64,000 nucleotides of DNA from Streptomyces fragilis (GCF_003112515.1 NZ_BEVZ01000002.1:806001-870000); one strand, 5' to 3'; counted from the first letter of the stretch, positions 18,428 to 27,617 are shown. Notes: a model not told the origin generated them from the sequence alone. Numbers and translations are program-made.

Positions 18428-19873
18428 ATGAGCGCCACCGGCCGGGCCGGCACCGCCCGCAAGCAGATCCACCTCGCCGCGCACTTCCCCGGAGTCAACA
18501 ACACGACCGTCTGGAGCGACCCGGAGTCCGGCAGCCAGATCGACTTCAGCTCCTTCGTCCACCTCGCGCGCACGGCCGAACGCGCCAAGTTCGACTTCCT
18601 GTTCCTCGCCGAGGGCCTGCGGCTGCGCGAACACGGCGGCCACATCTACGACCTGGACGTCGTCGGCCGGCCGGACACCTTCACCGTGCTGGCCGCACTC
18701 GCCGCCGTCACCGACCGGATCGGCCTGACGGGCACCATCAACTCCACCTTCAACGAGCCCTACGAGGTGGCGCGGCAGTTCGCGAGCCTGGACCATCTGA
18801 CCGACGGACGCGCGGCGTGGAACGTGGTCACCTCCTGGGACGCCTTCACCGGTGAGAACTTCCGCCGCGGCGGCTTCCTGCCGGAGTCCCGCCGCTACGC
18901 CCGTGCCAAGGAGTTCCTCGCCACCGCCACCGAGCTCTTCGACTCCTGGCGCGGCGACGAGATCCTCGCCGACCAGGAGTCCGGCCGGTTCCTGCGGGAG
19001 GCCGGGGCCGGCGCCTTCGCCCACAAGGGCGAGGAGTTCACCATCGAGGGACGCTTCGACGTCCCGCGCGGTCCCCAGGGCCGACCGGTGATCTTCCAGG
19101 CCGGGGACTCGGACGAGGGGCGCGAGTTCGCGGCCTCCTCCGCCGACGCCATCTTCAGCCGCTACGGCACGCTGGAGGAGGGCAAGGCCTTCTACACCGA
19201 CGTCAAACGACGCCTCGCCCGGTACGGGCGCGCCCCCGGGGAACTGCTGATCCTCCCCTCCGCCACCTTCGTGCTCGGCGACACCGACGAGGAGGCGGAG
19301 GAACGCGCCCGGCAGGTGCGCCGCCAGCAGGTCAGCGGCGCCACCGCGCTGCGCCACCTGGAGTTCGTCTGGAACCGCGACCTGTCCGGCTACGACCCCG
19401 AAGGCCCGCTGCCCGACGTCGACCCGCTCGTCGGCGAGCACACGGTGGCCCGCGGGCGGGCCCAGGTGCGGATGTACCGCGATCCGCTGGCCACCGCCCG
19501 GGAATGGCGGGAGCTGGCCGAGGCCAACGGCTGGTCCATCCGGGACCTGGTGATCCACACCGGCAACCGGCAGACCTTCGTCGGCTCGCCGGAGACCGTC
19601 GCCCGCACCCTGGACGAGTTCGTCCAGGCGGACGCCGCCGACGGCTTCATCCTGGTGCCGCACCTGGTCCCCGGCGGCCTGGACGAGTTCGCCGACACGG
19701 TGGTCCCGCTGCTGCAGGAACGCGGGGTCTTCCGCACCGAGTACGAGGGCACCACCCTCCGCGATCACCTCGGCCTCGCCCATCCCGACGCCCACCCCGA
19801 CGCCCGCCGCGGCGCCGGTGCGCAGGCCGCCGGCCCCGGCCCCGGCCGGGCGGACCGGACGGGCGCCCCCTGA
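18428..19873 (+). CDS. NtaA/SnaA/DszA-family flavin monooxygenase (CmoJ-like)
   Basis: A 481-residue FMNH2-dependent monooxygenase. Marks are LAAHFPGVNNTTVWSDPESG, RTAERAKFDFLFLAEGLRLREHGG, TINSTFNEPYEVARQFASLDHLTDGRAAWNVVTSWDAFTGENFRRGG, GPQGRPVIFQAGDSDEGREFAA and LVPHLVPGGLDEF, all typical of the NtaA/DszA/SfnG group. Members include C-S bond-cleaving enzymes and CmoJ of Bacillus, which acts on N-acetylated S-(2-succino)cysteine. The last 40 residues are an Ala/Gly/Pro tail, probably dispensable. GGAGACCGCCACC precedes the ATG. Confidence 0.9.
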   Translation: MSATGRAGTARKQIHLAAHFPGVNNTTVWSDPESGSQIDFSSFVHLARTAERAKFDFLFLAEGLRLREHGGHIYDLDVVGRPDTFTVLAALAAVTDRIGLTGTINSTFNEPYEVARQFASLDHLTDGRAAWNVVTSWDAFTGENFRRGGFLPESRRYARAKEFLATATELFDSWRGDEILADQESGRFLREAGAGAFAHKGEEFTIEGRFDVPRGPQGRPVIFQAGDSDEGREFAASSADAIFSRYGTLEEGKAFYTDVKRRLARYGRAPGELLILPSATFVLGDTDEEAEERARQVRRQQVSGATALRHLEFVWNRDLSGYDPEGPLPDVDPLVGEHTVARGRAQVRMYRDPLATAREWRELAEANGWSIRDLVIHTGNRQTFVGSPETVARTLDEFVQADAADGFILVPHLVPGGLDEFADTVVPLLQERGVFRTEYEGTTLRDHLGLAHPDAHPDARRGAGAQAAGPGPGRADRTGAP

Positions 19874-19994
19874 CGCGGCGCGCGCACCCGTCGCACGCCG
19901 CCCGCCCGCGTCCTCACCGCCCATGCCCGCGCACGACACGGAGGAGCACCATGCCGCCCGGACCCCGCCCGGCCGACCGCCACGAGGACGCGTC

Positions 19995-21110
19995 ATGACG
20001 AACCGGACAGCATTCCGTGTGGGCGTCGCGCTGGACGGTGCGGGCTGGCACCCGGCGGCGTGGTCGCACGCGCCGGGGGCGGACCCCGCCACGCTCTTCG
20101 CCCAGGAGCACTGGTCCGGCCGGGCCCGGGAGCTGGCGGCGGGGGGCGTCGACTTCGTCACGCTCGAGGACGGCCTCGGCCTGTGGACCGACCGGTTCGG
20201 CACCGCACCCGACGACACCGGCCACCGGGTGCGCGGCCGGCTGGACCCGGTGGTGGTCGCCGCGCTCCTGCTGGCGACCACCGGCATCCGGGAGGTCGTG
20301 GTCACCCGGAACGTGCCGCACGTGCAGCCCTTCCAGGTGGCGGCACAGTTGGCGTCCCTGGCGGCGATCGCCCCCGGCCGGGTGGTCTGGCGCCCGCAGG
20401 TCTCGGCGGACGCCCGCGACGCCACCGTGGTCGGCGGCGCTCCCACGCCCGCCCTCGAACCGGACGACGTGTACGTGCCCACCAGGATCGCGCGGCGGCT
20501 GCGCGATCTGTTCCGCGACGCCGAGGACCACGTGCGCACCGTGCGCCGGCTCTGGGCCACCTTCCCGGAGACCGCCCTGGGCGGTGACGACGGCGCCTTC
20601 TGGCAGCCCGGACGGATCCGGCCGGTGACGTACGACGGGGAGCCCCGGTATCCGGCCGCCGGGCCGCTGACGGTACCGGTCGGGACCCCGCCGCCGGTCG
20701 CCGTACTGGCCCACCACGCGCTGGAGCCCTACCGGCTCGCCGCCGCCGTGGCCGACCGGGTCTTCCTCACGCCCACGACGGACGGCCCGCTGCCCGAACT
20801 GATCGCGGCGTTCCGGCAGATCGAGGCGCTCACCCCGGAGTCCCGGCCGACCCAGGTGTACGCGGACATCGCGGTCGTGCTCGGGGACGGCGAGGACCAC
20901 GCCCAGGAGCGGCTCGGGCAGCTGGACGACGCCGCGGGGGAGCCGTGGTCGACCGACACGGGCGTCTTCGTGGGAACCGCGAAGCGGCTCGCCGCCGAAC
21001 TGGCCGACTGGCGCGACGGTCTCGGGCTCTCCGGCGTCCGGCTGCGGCCCGCGGTCCTCGCCGAGGACGCCGGACGCGTCCTGCACGACCTCACCCCGCT
21101 GCTGCGGTGA
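19995..21110 (+). CDS. LLM-class flavin-dependent monooxygenase 2
   Basis: A 371-residue luciferase-like protein, paralogous to the first (VGVALDGAGWHPAAW, GGVDFVTLEDGLGLWTDRFG, VRGRLDPVVVAALLLATTGIREVVVTRNVPHVQPFQVAAQLASL, LADWRDGLGLSGVRLRPA). It is shorter and somewhat degenerate around the canonical SGGR loop (APGRVVWRPQVS), so its activity may differ. It is the last gene of the operon. The ATG is 121 bp after the preceding stop, the largest gap inside the operon. Confidence 0.85.
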   Translation: MTNRTAFRVGVALDGAGWHPAAWSHAPGADPATLFAQEHWSGRARELAAGGVDFVTLEDGLGLWTDRFGTAPDDTGHRVRGRLDPVVVAALLLATTGIREVVVTRNVPHVQPFQVAAQLASLAAIAPGRVVWRPQVSADARDATVVGGAPTPALEPDDVYVPTRIARRLRDLFRDAEDHVRTVRRLWATFPETALGGDDGAFWQPGRIRPVTYDGEPRYPAAGPLTVPVGTPPPVAVLAHHALEPYRLAAAVADRVFLTPTTDGPLPELIAAFRQIEALTPESRPTQVYADIAVVLGDGEDHAQERLGQLDDAAGEPWSTDTGVFVGTAKRLAAELADWRDGLGLSGVRLRPAVLAEDAGRVLHDLTPLLR

Positions 21111-21117
21111 ACGCCGC

Positions 21118-21430
21118 CGCGTGACCCGCCGGTGCGGTGACCTGTGCGGTGCGGTGCGGTGCGCGGTGCGGTCCGGCGCGGTGCGGCACGGTGCGGCACG
21201 GTGCGGTCCGGCGCGGTGCGTGCGGCACGGTGCCGTGGGGTGCTGCGCGGTCCGGCACGGTGCGGTCCGGCACGGTGCGGTGCGGTGACCTGTTCGGGGC
21301 GGTGCGTGCGGCACGGTGCGGTGCGCGGTGCAGCACGGTGCGGTGCGGTGACCTGTGCGGTGCGGTGACCTGTTCGGGGCGGTGCGGTCCGGTGCGGTCC
21401 GGCACGGTGCGGTCCGGCAAGGTGCGGTGC
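21118..21430. repeat. Low-complexity GGTGCGGT/CGGCACGGTGC repeat block
   Basis: About 310 bp made almost only of 5-10-bp words (GGTGCGGT, CCGGCACGGTGC, GTGACCTGTTCGGGGC), irregularly permuted. GTGACCTGTGCGG/GTGACCTGTTCGG occurs five times. It lies in the 542-bp gap between the convergent flavin-monooxygenase and flavoprotein genes, and the remaining 21431-21652 is GC-rich with no credible gene. All long frames through it encode Cys/Gly/Arg/Ala repeats. Confidence 0.85.
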
Positions 21431-21652
21431 CTTTCGCCCCGGCGCGGTGACCGGGTCGGGGCGGCGCGGGCCTGGGCTGCGTCCCCCACCCCGCTCCGGC
21501 CCCCCGCCGGCCGACCGCCCCGCCACAGGCGGCTCCGCCCCTCGGGGGGCTGGCCCCGCCACAGGCGGCTCCGGCCCGCCGGTCGCACGGGCCCGCCACA
21601 GGCCGCTCCGGCCCCTCCGCCCGCCGGACCGGCCCGCGGCAGGGCCGGGCCG

Positions 21653-24520
21653 TCACAACGCCCGTGCGGCGTAGGCCCTGACGTCCGCGTCCGGATCCGT
21701 CGTCGCGTCGGCCAGGGCCGCCCGGGCGCCCGTGGCGGCGCGGTGCCGGGTCAGCGCGGCGACGGCGGCTTTGCGGACGTCGGCGTTGGGATCGGCGAGG
21801 GCCTCGGCCAGGGCGGGGACGGCGATCGCGGGATCCGCTGCGGCCAGGGCGGTCGCGGCGCCGGCCCGCACCTGCCAGGCCGGGTCGGTCAGGGCCGCCG
21901 CCGAGCGTTCGGCCAGCGGCGGCGGGCAGCCGGTCGTCGCCAGCGCCTCGTGGGCGGCCGCGCGCACCAGGACGTCGGGATCGCCGACGAGGCCGGTGAG
22001 GGCCGGGAGCACCGCCGCGGTTCCGTGACCGTCCGGCGCGGAATCCTCCGGCGGCCCCGCCGCCACGGTGGCACGCCCCGCCGCCACGGTGGCCAGGGCC
22101 TTGGCGAGGGCGACGCGGACCTCCCGGGAGGGGTCCGCGGTGGCCGCACGGGCCAGGTCCCCGACGGCGTCCACCGACACGAGGGCACGGACCGCGGCGA
22201 GACGGACGCCGATGTCGGAGTCGGCCAGGAGGTCCGCGAACAGCCGGGCGTCGCCGAGGCGCAGGACACGCAGGGCGTCCAGCGAGGCCGCCCTGGCCAC
22301 CGGGTCGGAGGTGCGGAGGGCGGCGGTGAGGCCCTCGCGCAGGGCCGGTTCGGGATCCAGCGTCTCGACCAGCTCCAGCAGCGAGGCGGCCGCGGCGGCG
22401 CGGACCTCGGCGTCGGCGTCGGCGAGCGCGGCGGCCAGAGCCGGACCGGTCCCCGGCGGCGCGGTCTCCGTGAGGACGGTGACGGCCGTCCGGCGGACGC
22501 CGGGCTCGGCATCGCCCAGGTAGGGCGCGAGGTCGGCCAGCCCCGGGTCGGCCTCCGCCAGGGAGAGCAGCGCCAGCAGGCGGGGAGTCGCCCCCGCGCC
22601 CTCACCGGGGGCGCCCGGGACCGAGCCGCCGCCGGAGCCGGAGCCGGAGGCACGGCCGGAACCGTCGGGGGAACCGCCGCGGGCGGCCCCCGCGGCGGCG
22701 CCGTTCACGGCCGGCTCCCGGCCCGCCGCGACCGGCGCCACCTCCCGGGCCCCCGCGGTCGCCACCTGTTCCGGGCGGACCTCGCCGAGGTGCCGCGAAG
22801 GCCCGCCGACCGGCGCGAACCCGTCGACCGGCACCAGGTAGGGGGCCACCGGCCGTGCCGTGAACTCCATGGCCCCGGCGGGCGACTTGCGCAGGTCCAG
22901 GTGGTGGAACCAGGACGCGTCGTCGCGGCGCGGGTGGTCGAGGCGGTCGTGGTAGAGGCCCCAGCGGGACTCCGTGCGGGCCAGGGACGCCCGGGCGGCC
23001 ATCTCCGCGCAGTCACGGATGAAGGTGACCTCGGCGCAGCGCATCAGTTCGTGCGCGGTGCGGGCGCCCATCGAGGCGATGTCGGCGCGCATCCGCTCGA
23101 ACGCCTCCAGGGCCAGCGAGAGCCGGGCACCCGACTTCGGGGGAGCCACGTAGTCGTTCACGAAGCGGCGCAGCTTGTACTCGACCTGGGCCTGCGGCGG
23201 GCCGTCCGGGTGGCGCAGCGGACGGTAGACCAGCTCATGCGCCGCCCGCACCTGGTCCTCGGGCAGCTCGCCCTCGTAGGGGGTGTACCGCGACGCGTCC
23301 GCGCCCGCCAGGTCGCCGAAGACGAACGCGCCGATCATGTAGTTGTGCGGGACGCAGGCCAGGTCCCCGGCGGCGTACAGCCGGGGCACCGTCGTGCGGC
23401 CGTGGTCGTCGACGCGCACCCCCGAGGCCGAATGCCCGCCGCACAGGCCGATCTCCGAGATGTGCATCTCGACGTCGTGGGTGCGGTAGTCGTGGCCGCG
23501 GCCCGCGTGGAAGGCGCCGCGGGTCGGGCGCTCCGTGGTGTGCAGGATCGACTCGAGGGCCGAGACGGACTCCTCGGGGAGGTGGCTGAGCTTCAGGTAC
23601 ACCGGCCCCCGGTCGCCGGCCACCTCCGCGGCGAACTCGGCCATCATCTGCCCCGACCAGTAGTCGGAGTCGACGAAGCGCTCGCCGTGCCGGTTGACCT
23701 GGTAGCCCCCGAACGGGTTGGCGACGTAGGCGCAGGCGGGCCCGTTGTAGTCCTTGATCAGCGGATTGATCTGGAAGCACTCGATGCCGGTGAGATCGGC
23801 GCCCGCGTGGTAGGCCATCGCGTAGCCGTCGCCCGCGTTGGTCGGGTTCTCGTACGTGCCGTACAGGTAGCCGGAGGCCGGAAGGCCGAGGCGGCCGCAG
23901 GCGCCGGTCGCCAGGATCACCGCCCCCGCGCGGACGGTGACGAACGCGCCGGTGCGCGTGTGGAAGCCGGCCACGCCCACGGCCCGGCCGTCCGCCGTCA
24001 GCACCCGTACCGGCATCACCCGGTTCTCGATCCGGATCCGCTCCCGCATCTCCCGCCGCCGCAGCTGCCGGTACAGGACCTTCTTGACGTCCTTGCCCTC
24101 CGGCATCGGCAGCACGTACGAGCCCGACCGGTGGACCTGCCGCACCGCGTACTCGCCGTGCTCGTCCTTCTCGAACTTCACCCCGTACGACTCCAGGCGC
24201 CGCACCATCGCGAAGCCGAGGGTCGCGGTCTGCCGGACGGTCGACTGGTCGACGATGCCGTCGTTGGCGCGGGTGATCTCCGCGACGTAGTCGTCGGGTT
24301 CGGCCCGGCCGGGGATCACCGCGTTGTTCACGCCGTCCATGCCCATGGCCAGGGCGCCCGAGTGACGGACGTGGGCCTTCTCCAGGAGCAGAACGTCCGC
24401 GCCCCTCTCGGCGGCGGTCAGGGCGGCCATCGTGCCGGCGGTGCCGCCCCCGACCACGAGGACGTCACAGGTCAGTTCCTCGGTGTCCGCGAGGTCGGGG
24501 ATCTCGAGGGAAGTGTCCAC
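21653..24520 (-). CDS. AprA/fumarate-reductase-like flavoprotein fused to HEAT repeats
   Basis: A 955-residue protein. Residues about 15-580 are an FAD-binding succinate dehydrogenase/fumarate reductase/adenylylsulfate-reductase alpha-type domain: CDVLVVGGGTAGTMAAL, EKAHVRHSGALAMGMDGVNN (closest by eye to AprA), GAVILATGACGRLG, NPLIKDYNGPACAYVANPFGG, GLCGGHSASGVRVDDHGRTTVPRLYAAGDLA and a helical C-terminal subdomain. A Gly/Ser/Pro linker (about 625-690) leads to roughly ten HEAT-like repeats (DPGLADLAPYLGDAEPGVRRTAV, DADAEVRAAAAASLLEL and so on) to the end. It is last in an operon with a dicluster ferredoxin and a sulfonate-type ABC importer. Start GTG is 11 bp before the ATPase stop on the other side of the junction, with AAAGG 7 bases upstream. 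The substrate is unknown. Confidence 0.88.
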   Translation of the reverse strand: MDTSLEIPDLADTEELTCDVLVVGGGTAGTMAALTAAERGADVLLLEKAHVRHSGALAMGMDGVNNAVIPGRAEPDDYVAEITRANDGIVDQSTVRQTATLGFAMVRRLESYGVKFEKDEHGEYAVRQVHRSGSYVLPMPEGKDVKKVLYRQLRRREMRERIRIENRVMPVRVLTADGRAVGVAGFHTRTGAFVTVRAGAVILATGACGRLGLPASGYLYGTYENPTNAGDGYAMAYHAGADLTGIECFQINPLIKDYNGPACAYVANPFGGYQVNRHGERFVDSDYWSGQMMAEFAAEVAGDRGPVYLKLSHLPEESVSALESILHTTERPTRGAFHAGRGHDYRTHDVEMHISEIGLCGGHSASGVRVDDHGRTTVPRLYAAGDLACVPHNYMIGAFVFGDLAGADASRYTPYEGELPEDQVRAAHELVYRPLRHPDGPPQAQVEYKLRRFVNDYVAPPKSGARLSLALEAFERMRADIASMGARTAHELMRCAEVTFIRDCAEMAARASLARTESRWGLYHDRLDHPRRDDASWFHHLDLRKSPAGAMEFTARPVAPYLVPVDGFAPVGGPSRHLGEVRPEQVATAGAREVAPVAAGREPAVNGAAAGAARGGSPDGSGRASGSGSGGGSVPGAPGEGAGATPRLLALLSLAEADPGLADLAPYLGDAEPGVRRTAVTVLTETAPPGTGPALAAALADADAEVRAAAAASLLELVETLDPEPALREGLTAALRTSDPVARAASLDALRVLRLGDARLFADLLADSDIGVRLAAVRALVSVDAVGDLARAATADPSREVRVALAKALATVAAGRATVAAGPPEDSAPDGHGTAAVLPALTGLVGDPDVLVRAAAHEALATTGCPPPLAERSAAALTDPAWQVRAGAATALAAADPAIAVPALAEALADPNADVRKAAVAALTRHRAATGARAALADATTDPDADVRAYAARAL

Positions 24521-24531
24521 CAGGGTGCCTT

Positions 24532-25320
24532 TCAGGAGCCGAGTGCGGTGAGGAGGTCCCGGCGCAGGGCCGCGCGGGCCGGGTCGTCGTGGGCGGCGCG
24601 CTCCCGCGGGCGCGGCACGTCCCGCAGGGCGGTGAGCCGGCCGGAGCCGAGGAGGGCCACACGGTCGCCCAGGAACAAGGCCTCGTCGACGTCGTGGGTC
24701 ACGAAGACGACGGTCGCGCCCGTGCCGTGCAGCACCTCCAGCAGCAGGTCCTGCATGCCGGCGCGGGTCTGCGCGTCGAGCGCGCCGAACGGTTCGTCCA
24801 TGAGGACGGCGCGCGGCCGGCCCGCCAGGGCGCGGGCCAGCTGGGCCCGCTGCCGCTGCCCGCCGGAGACCCGGTGCGGCAGCCGGTGCGCCTGGTCGGC
24901 GAGGCCGACCCGCTCCAGCCACGCCTCGGCCCGTTCCCTGCGCCGGGCGCGCGGTACGCCCTGGATGGCCAGCGGCAGCTCCACGTTGGCGCGCAGGGTG
25001 CGCCAGGGCAGCAGGGCGTCCTCCTGGAAGACGAGCGCCCGGTCCGCCCCGGGCCCGGTCACCGGCCGGCCGTCCTGCTCCACCGCCCCCGCCTGCGCCG
25101 GCAGCAGCCCGGCCAGGGTGCGCAGCAGCGTCGACTTGCCGCAGCCGGAGGCTCCGACGACGGTGAGGATCTCGCCGGGGGCGACGTCCAGGTCGACGCC
25201 GGTCACGGCGGGCACACCCGGCCGGCCCAGGGTGGCGTCGCGAAGGGTGAGACGGGTCCCGGACGGGGCCGGGCGGGCGGACGGCTTCCCGGCCGGCCGG
25301 GTGTCAGACGAGGTGCTCAC
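24532..25320 (-). CDS. Nitrate/sulfonate/taurine-type ABC ATPase
   Basis: A 262-residue ATPase of the SsuB/TauB/NrtD group: Walker A VGASGCGKST (55-64), Q-loop LVFQEDALLPWRTL, signature VSGGQRQR, Walker B VLMDEPFGALD and FVTHDVDEA. The GTG start (GAGGAGG 6 bases upstream) lies inside the permease 3' end, a 17-bp overlap. It works with the upstream permease and binding protein. Confidence 0.92.
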   Translation of the reverse strand: MSTSSDTRPAGKPSARPAPSGTRLTLRDATLGRPGVPAVTGVDLDVAPGEILTVVGASGCGKSTLLRTLAGLLPAQAGAVEQDGRPVTGPGADRALVFQEDALLPWRTLRANVELPLAIQGVPRARRRERAEAWLERVGLADQAHRLPHRVSGGQRQRAQLARALAGRPRAVLMDEPFGALDAQTRAGMQDLLLEVLHGTGATVVFVTHDVDEALFLGDRVALLGSGRLTALRDVPRPRERAAHDDPARAALRRDLLTALGS

Positions 25321-26248
25321 GACGTGCCTCCTCGGGCTCGACGGCATCCGGGGCGGATGACGCGGACGCGGACGACCCGGGTGCCAACGGCGCGGATGCG
25401 GCGGACGGCGCGGATGCGGCGGACGCCGGGGCGGCGGGTCCCGGTGCGGCCCCGGCGCCCGGGACGTACGAGGTGCGCGGCAGCCAGCGCGTCAGGCGAC
25501 GGCCGGCCAGTTCGACGGCGGTGGAGGTCAGCCAGCCCAGCAGGCCGATGGTGACCATGCCGACGAAGACGCCCGGGTAGTCGACGATCGTGTAGTCCTG
25601 CCAGGTGCGGTAGCCGACCCCGTACTGGCCGGAGATCATCTCGGCGGAGATCACGCAGATCCAGGACACGCCGATGCCCACGGACAGGCCGCCGAAGATG
25701 CCGGGCAGGGCGCCCGGCAGGACCACCGAGCCGAGGATCCACCGGCGGCCGCCGCCCATGGTGCGGGTCGCCTCCTCCCACACGGGGCTCAGCGCCCGCA
25801 CCGCGTGCCGGGTGGAGACCATGACCGGGAAGAAGGCGGCGGTGCAGGTGATGAAGACGATCCCCTGCTCGTTGGACGGGAACAGCAGGATGGCGACGGG
25901 GACCAGGGCGATGGCGGGGACGGGCCGCACGACCTCCAGGACGGGGCCGAGCACGTCCTCGGCGAGCCGCGAGCGCGCCACGAGCACCCCGGTGGCCACG
26001 CCCAGGACGGCGGCGAGCAGGAAGCCGGCCACGATCCGGGTGAGGCTGTCGGTGAGGTCGGTCCAGTAGTCGGGGCCGGAGAGCCGGCCGGCGAAGGTGC
26101 GGGCCACCTCCGTCACCGTGGGGAACTGCGAGAAGCGCATCCACAGGTGCACGTCGAGGGAGGTCAGCAGCTGCCACAGGCCCAGCGCGGCGGCCAGGGA
26201 CCCGGCCCGCAGCGCGAGCCGGCCCGGCCGGCCGGGGTACCGGCTCAC
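25304..26248 (-). CDS. SsuC/TauC-type ABC permease
   Basis: A 314-residue inner-membrane permease with six hydrophobic segments and the loop EEATRTMGGGRRWILGSVVLPGALPGIFGGLSVGIGVSWICVISAEMI, typical of nitrate/sulfonate/taurine permeases. The last 50 residues are an unusual Ala/Ser/Pro repeat (SAASAPSAASAPLAPGSSAS) followed by EPEEARREHLV, a cytoplasmic or disordered tail not usual in the family. A GTGA overlap couples it to the binding protein. Confidence 0.9.
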   Translation of the reverse strand: MSRYPGRPGRLALRAGSLAAALGLWQLLTSLDVHLWMRFSQFPTVTEVARTFAGRLSGPDYWTDLTDSLTRIVAGFLLAAVLGVATGVLVARSRLAEDVLGPVLEVVRPVPAIALVPVAILLFPSNEQGIVFITCTAAFFPVMVSTRHAVRALSPVWEEATRTMGGGRRWILGSVVLPGALPGIFGGLSVGIGVSWICVISAEMISGQYGVGYRTWQDYTIVDYPGVFVGMVTIGLLGWLTSTAVELAGRRLTRWLPRTSYVPGAGAAPGPAAPASAASAPSAASAPLAPGSSASASSAPDAVEPEEARREHLV

Positions 26249-27603
26249 GAGGCGCGTCCCAGGGCGTCCGCGTAGCTGATCACCCGGGCCCCGTCGTGGG
26301 CGGCGACGTAGGCCCGTGCCGTCTGCGGCGCGACGAACGGCAGCGACCGCTCGCCGTCCCGCACCCAGACGGCCTTGTCGGCGAACCAGAGGGTGCCGGT
26401 GGTGGCGTCGGGGACGTAGGCCGCGCGGACGCCGTCCCGGTGCCGCGCGAGGTACGCGAGGAGTTCGTCCGGGGAAGCGAACTCACGCGTTTTCGCGGCG
26501 CCTTCGGGCCACACCTCGCTCGCGGCGGCGGGCGGGGCGGCACGCAGCCGTTCGGCGTACCCGGCGCCGAGGGCCTTCCTGACGTACCGGTCGTCGACGA
26601 ACGCGTCCACGTCGATGTCGCCGGTCAGCTTCGCCGCCTTGAGGACCGCCACGTCCTGTTCGAGCGCCGAGACCAGTTGCGGCTTGAGGGACGGGTCGAA
26701 GGTCGCGATGCCGTGGGCCCCGTTGTAGAGGTAGACGACCTCGGCCGGCAGGCCCGTCGCCCCGGCGACCTTCTCCGCGGCGTCCACCGGACGGGCGTCG
26801 AGATAGTCGGTCGCCTCCGCCTGGGCCCTGAGGAACGCCTCCAGCACGGCCGGACGGTCCTCGGCGAAGTCCTCGCGGGCGGTGACGCCGTGGAAGGTGG
26901 GCAGGTCGAGCTGCGCGCCGTCGTACAGCGCCTTCGCCTTGCCCTGGTGGGCGAGCAGCCCGGGCCAGGCGACGAACTGCGACAGCGCGTCCGCGCTGCC
27001 CGCCGCGAGGGCCGAAGCCCCCACCGCGGGCTGCTGGTTGAGCTTCTCGACGTCCCGGGCGGGGTCGAGACCGGCCCGCCGCAGGGCCCGCACCAGGGTC
27101 CCGTCGGCGGCGGAGCCGACGCTGGTGGAGACCTTCGCGCCCTTCAGGTCCTTCAGCGAGGTGAGCTTCGAGTCCGGGGCGACGACGACGGTGTTGAGAC
27201 CGCCCTTCAGGTTGTAGCCGGTGACCGACACCAGGTGGGTGGGCCGGTTCAGCTGCTTGCCCCGGGCCGCGTTGATGAGCAGGGGGAAGTCGCCCATCGA
27301 GCCGATGTCGATCTTCCCGGCGGTCATCTGCGCGGTGATGGGGGCGCCGGTGGCGAAGTCCTGCCACTCCACCTTGTACGTGTTGCCGTCGTCGAGGGCC
27401 TTCAGTTGTTCCTCGAAGTAGCCGAGGGAGCGCAGGAGGGTGCCGGCGGTGACCGTGTTGATGGTCTTCGACTGGTATCCGACGACGACGGTGACCGTCG
27501 GGGAGCCGTTCGCCTCGGCGCTGCCGCCGCAGGCGGACACGGGGAGCAGGAGGACGCTCGCGGCGAGCGCGACCGCCGGACGTCGCAGGGGGGTCGGGGT
27601 CAT
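26245..27603 (-). CDS. SsuA-type substrate-binding lipoprotein with NosL-like C-terminus
   Basis: A 452-residue lipoprotein with lipobox VSAC (Cys25). Residues about 35-330 are an NMT1/SsuA-type binding domain (YFEEQLKAL, TAQMTAGKIDIGSMGDFPLLINAARG, LKDLKGAKVSTSVGSAADG, FHGVTAREDFAEDRPAVLEAFLRAQAEATDYL). Residues about 355-452 (REFASPDELLAYLARHRDGVRAAYVPDATTGTLWFADKAVWV, FVAPQTARAYVAAHDGARVISYADALG) resemble the NosL copper-chaperone fold, but I see no Cys/Met metal motif there. Such a fusion is not usual for SsuA proteins. The ligand is unknown; sulfonates or another oxyanion are plausible from the neighbours. Confidence 0.85.
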   Translation of the reverse strand: MTPTPLRRPAVALAASVLLLPVSACGGSAEANGSPTVTVVVGYQSKTINTVTAGTLLRSLGYFEEQLKALDDGNTYKVEWQDFATGAPITAQMTAGKIDIGSMGDFPLLINAARGKQLNRPTHLVSVTGYNLKGGLNTVVVAPDSKLTSLKDLKGAKVSTSVGSAADGTLVRALRRAGLDPARDVEKLNQQPAVGASALAAGSADALSQFVAWPGLLAHQGKAKALYDGAQLDLPTFHGVTAREDFAEDRPAVLEAFLRAQAEATDYLDARPVDAAEKVAGATGLPAEVVYLYNGAHGIATFDPSLKPQLVSALEQDVAVLKAAKLTGDIDVDAFVDDRYVRKALGAGYAERLRAAPPAAASEVWPEGAAKTREFASPDELLAYLARHRDGVRAAYVPDATTGTLWFADKAVWVRDGERSLPFVAPQTARAYVAAHDGARVISYADALGRAS

Positions 27604-27617
27604 GGGGGATCGGCCTC

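Noticed and set aside
21118..21430. CRISPR array
   Set aside because: The repeated words are 5-13 bp, irregular and without unique spacers of constant length; no cas genes are present.
21137..25360. 1407-codon plus-strand frame over the repeat block and flavoprotein
   Set aside because: It starts in low-complexity repeats and continues antisense to a protein with clear FAD and HEAT motifs.
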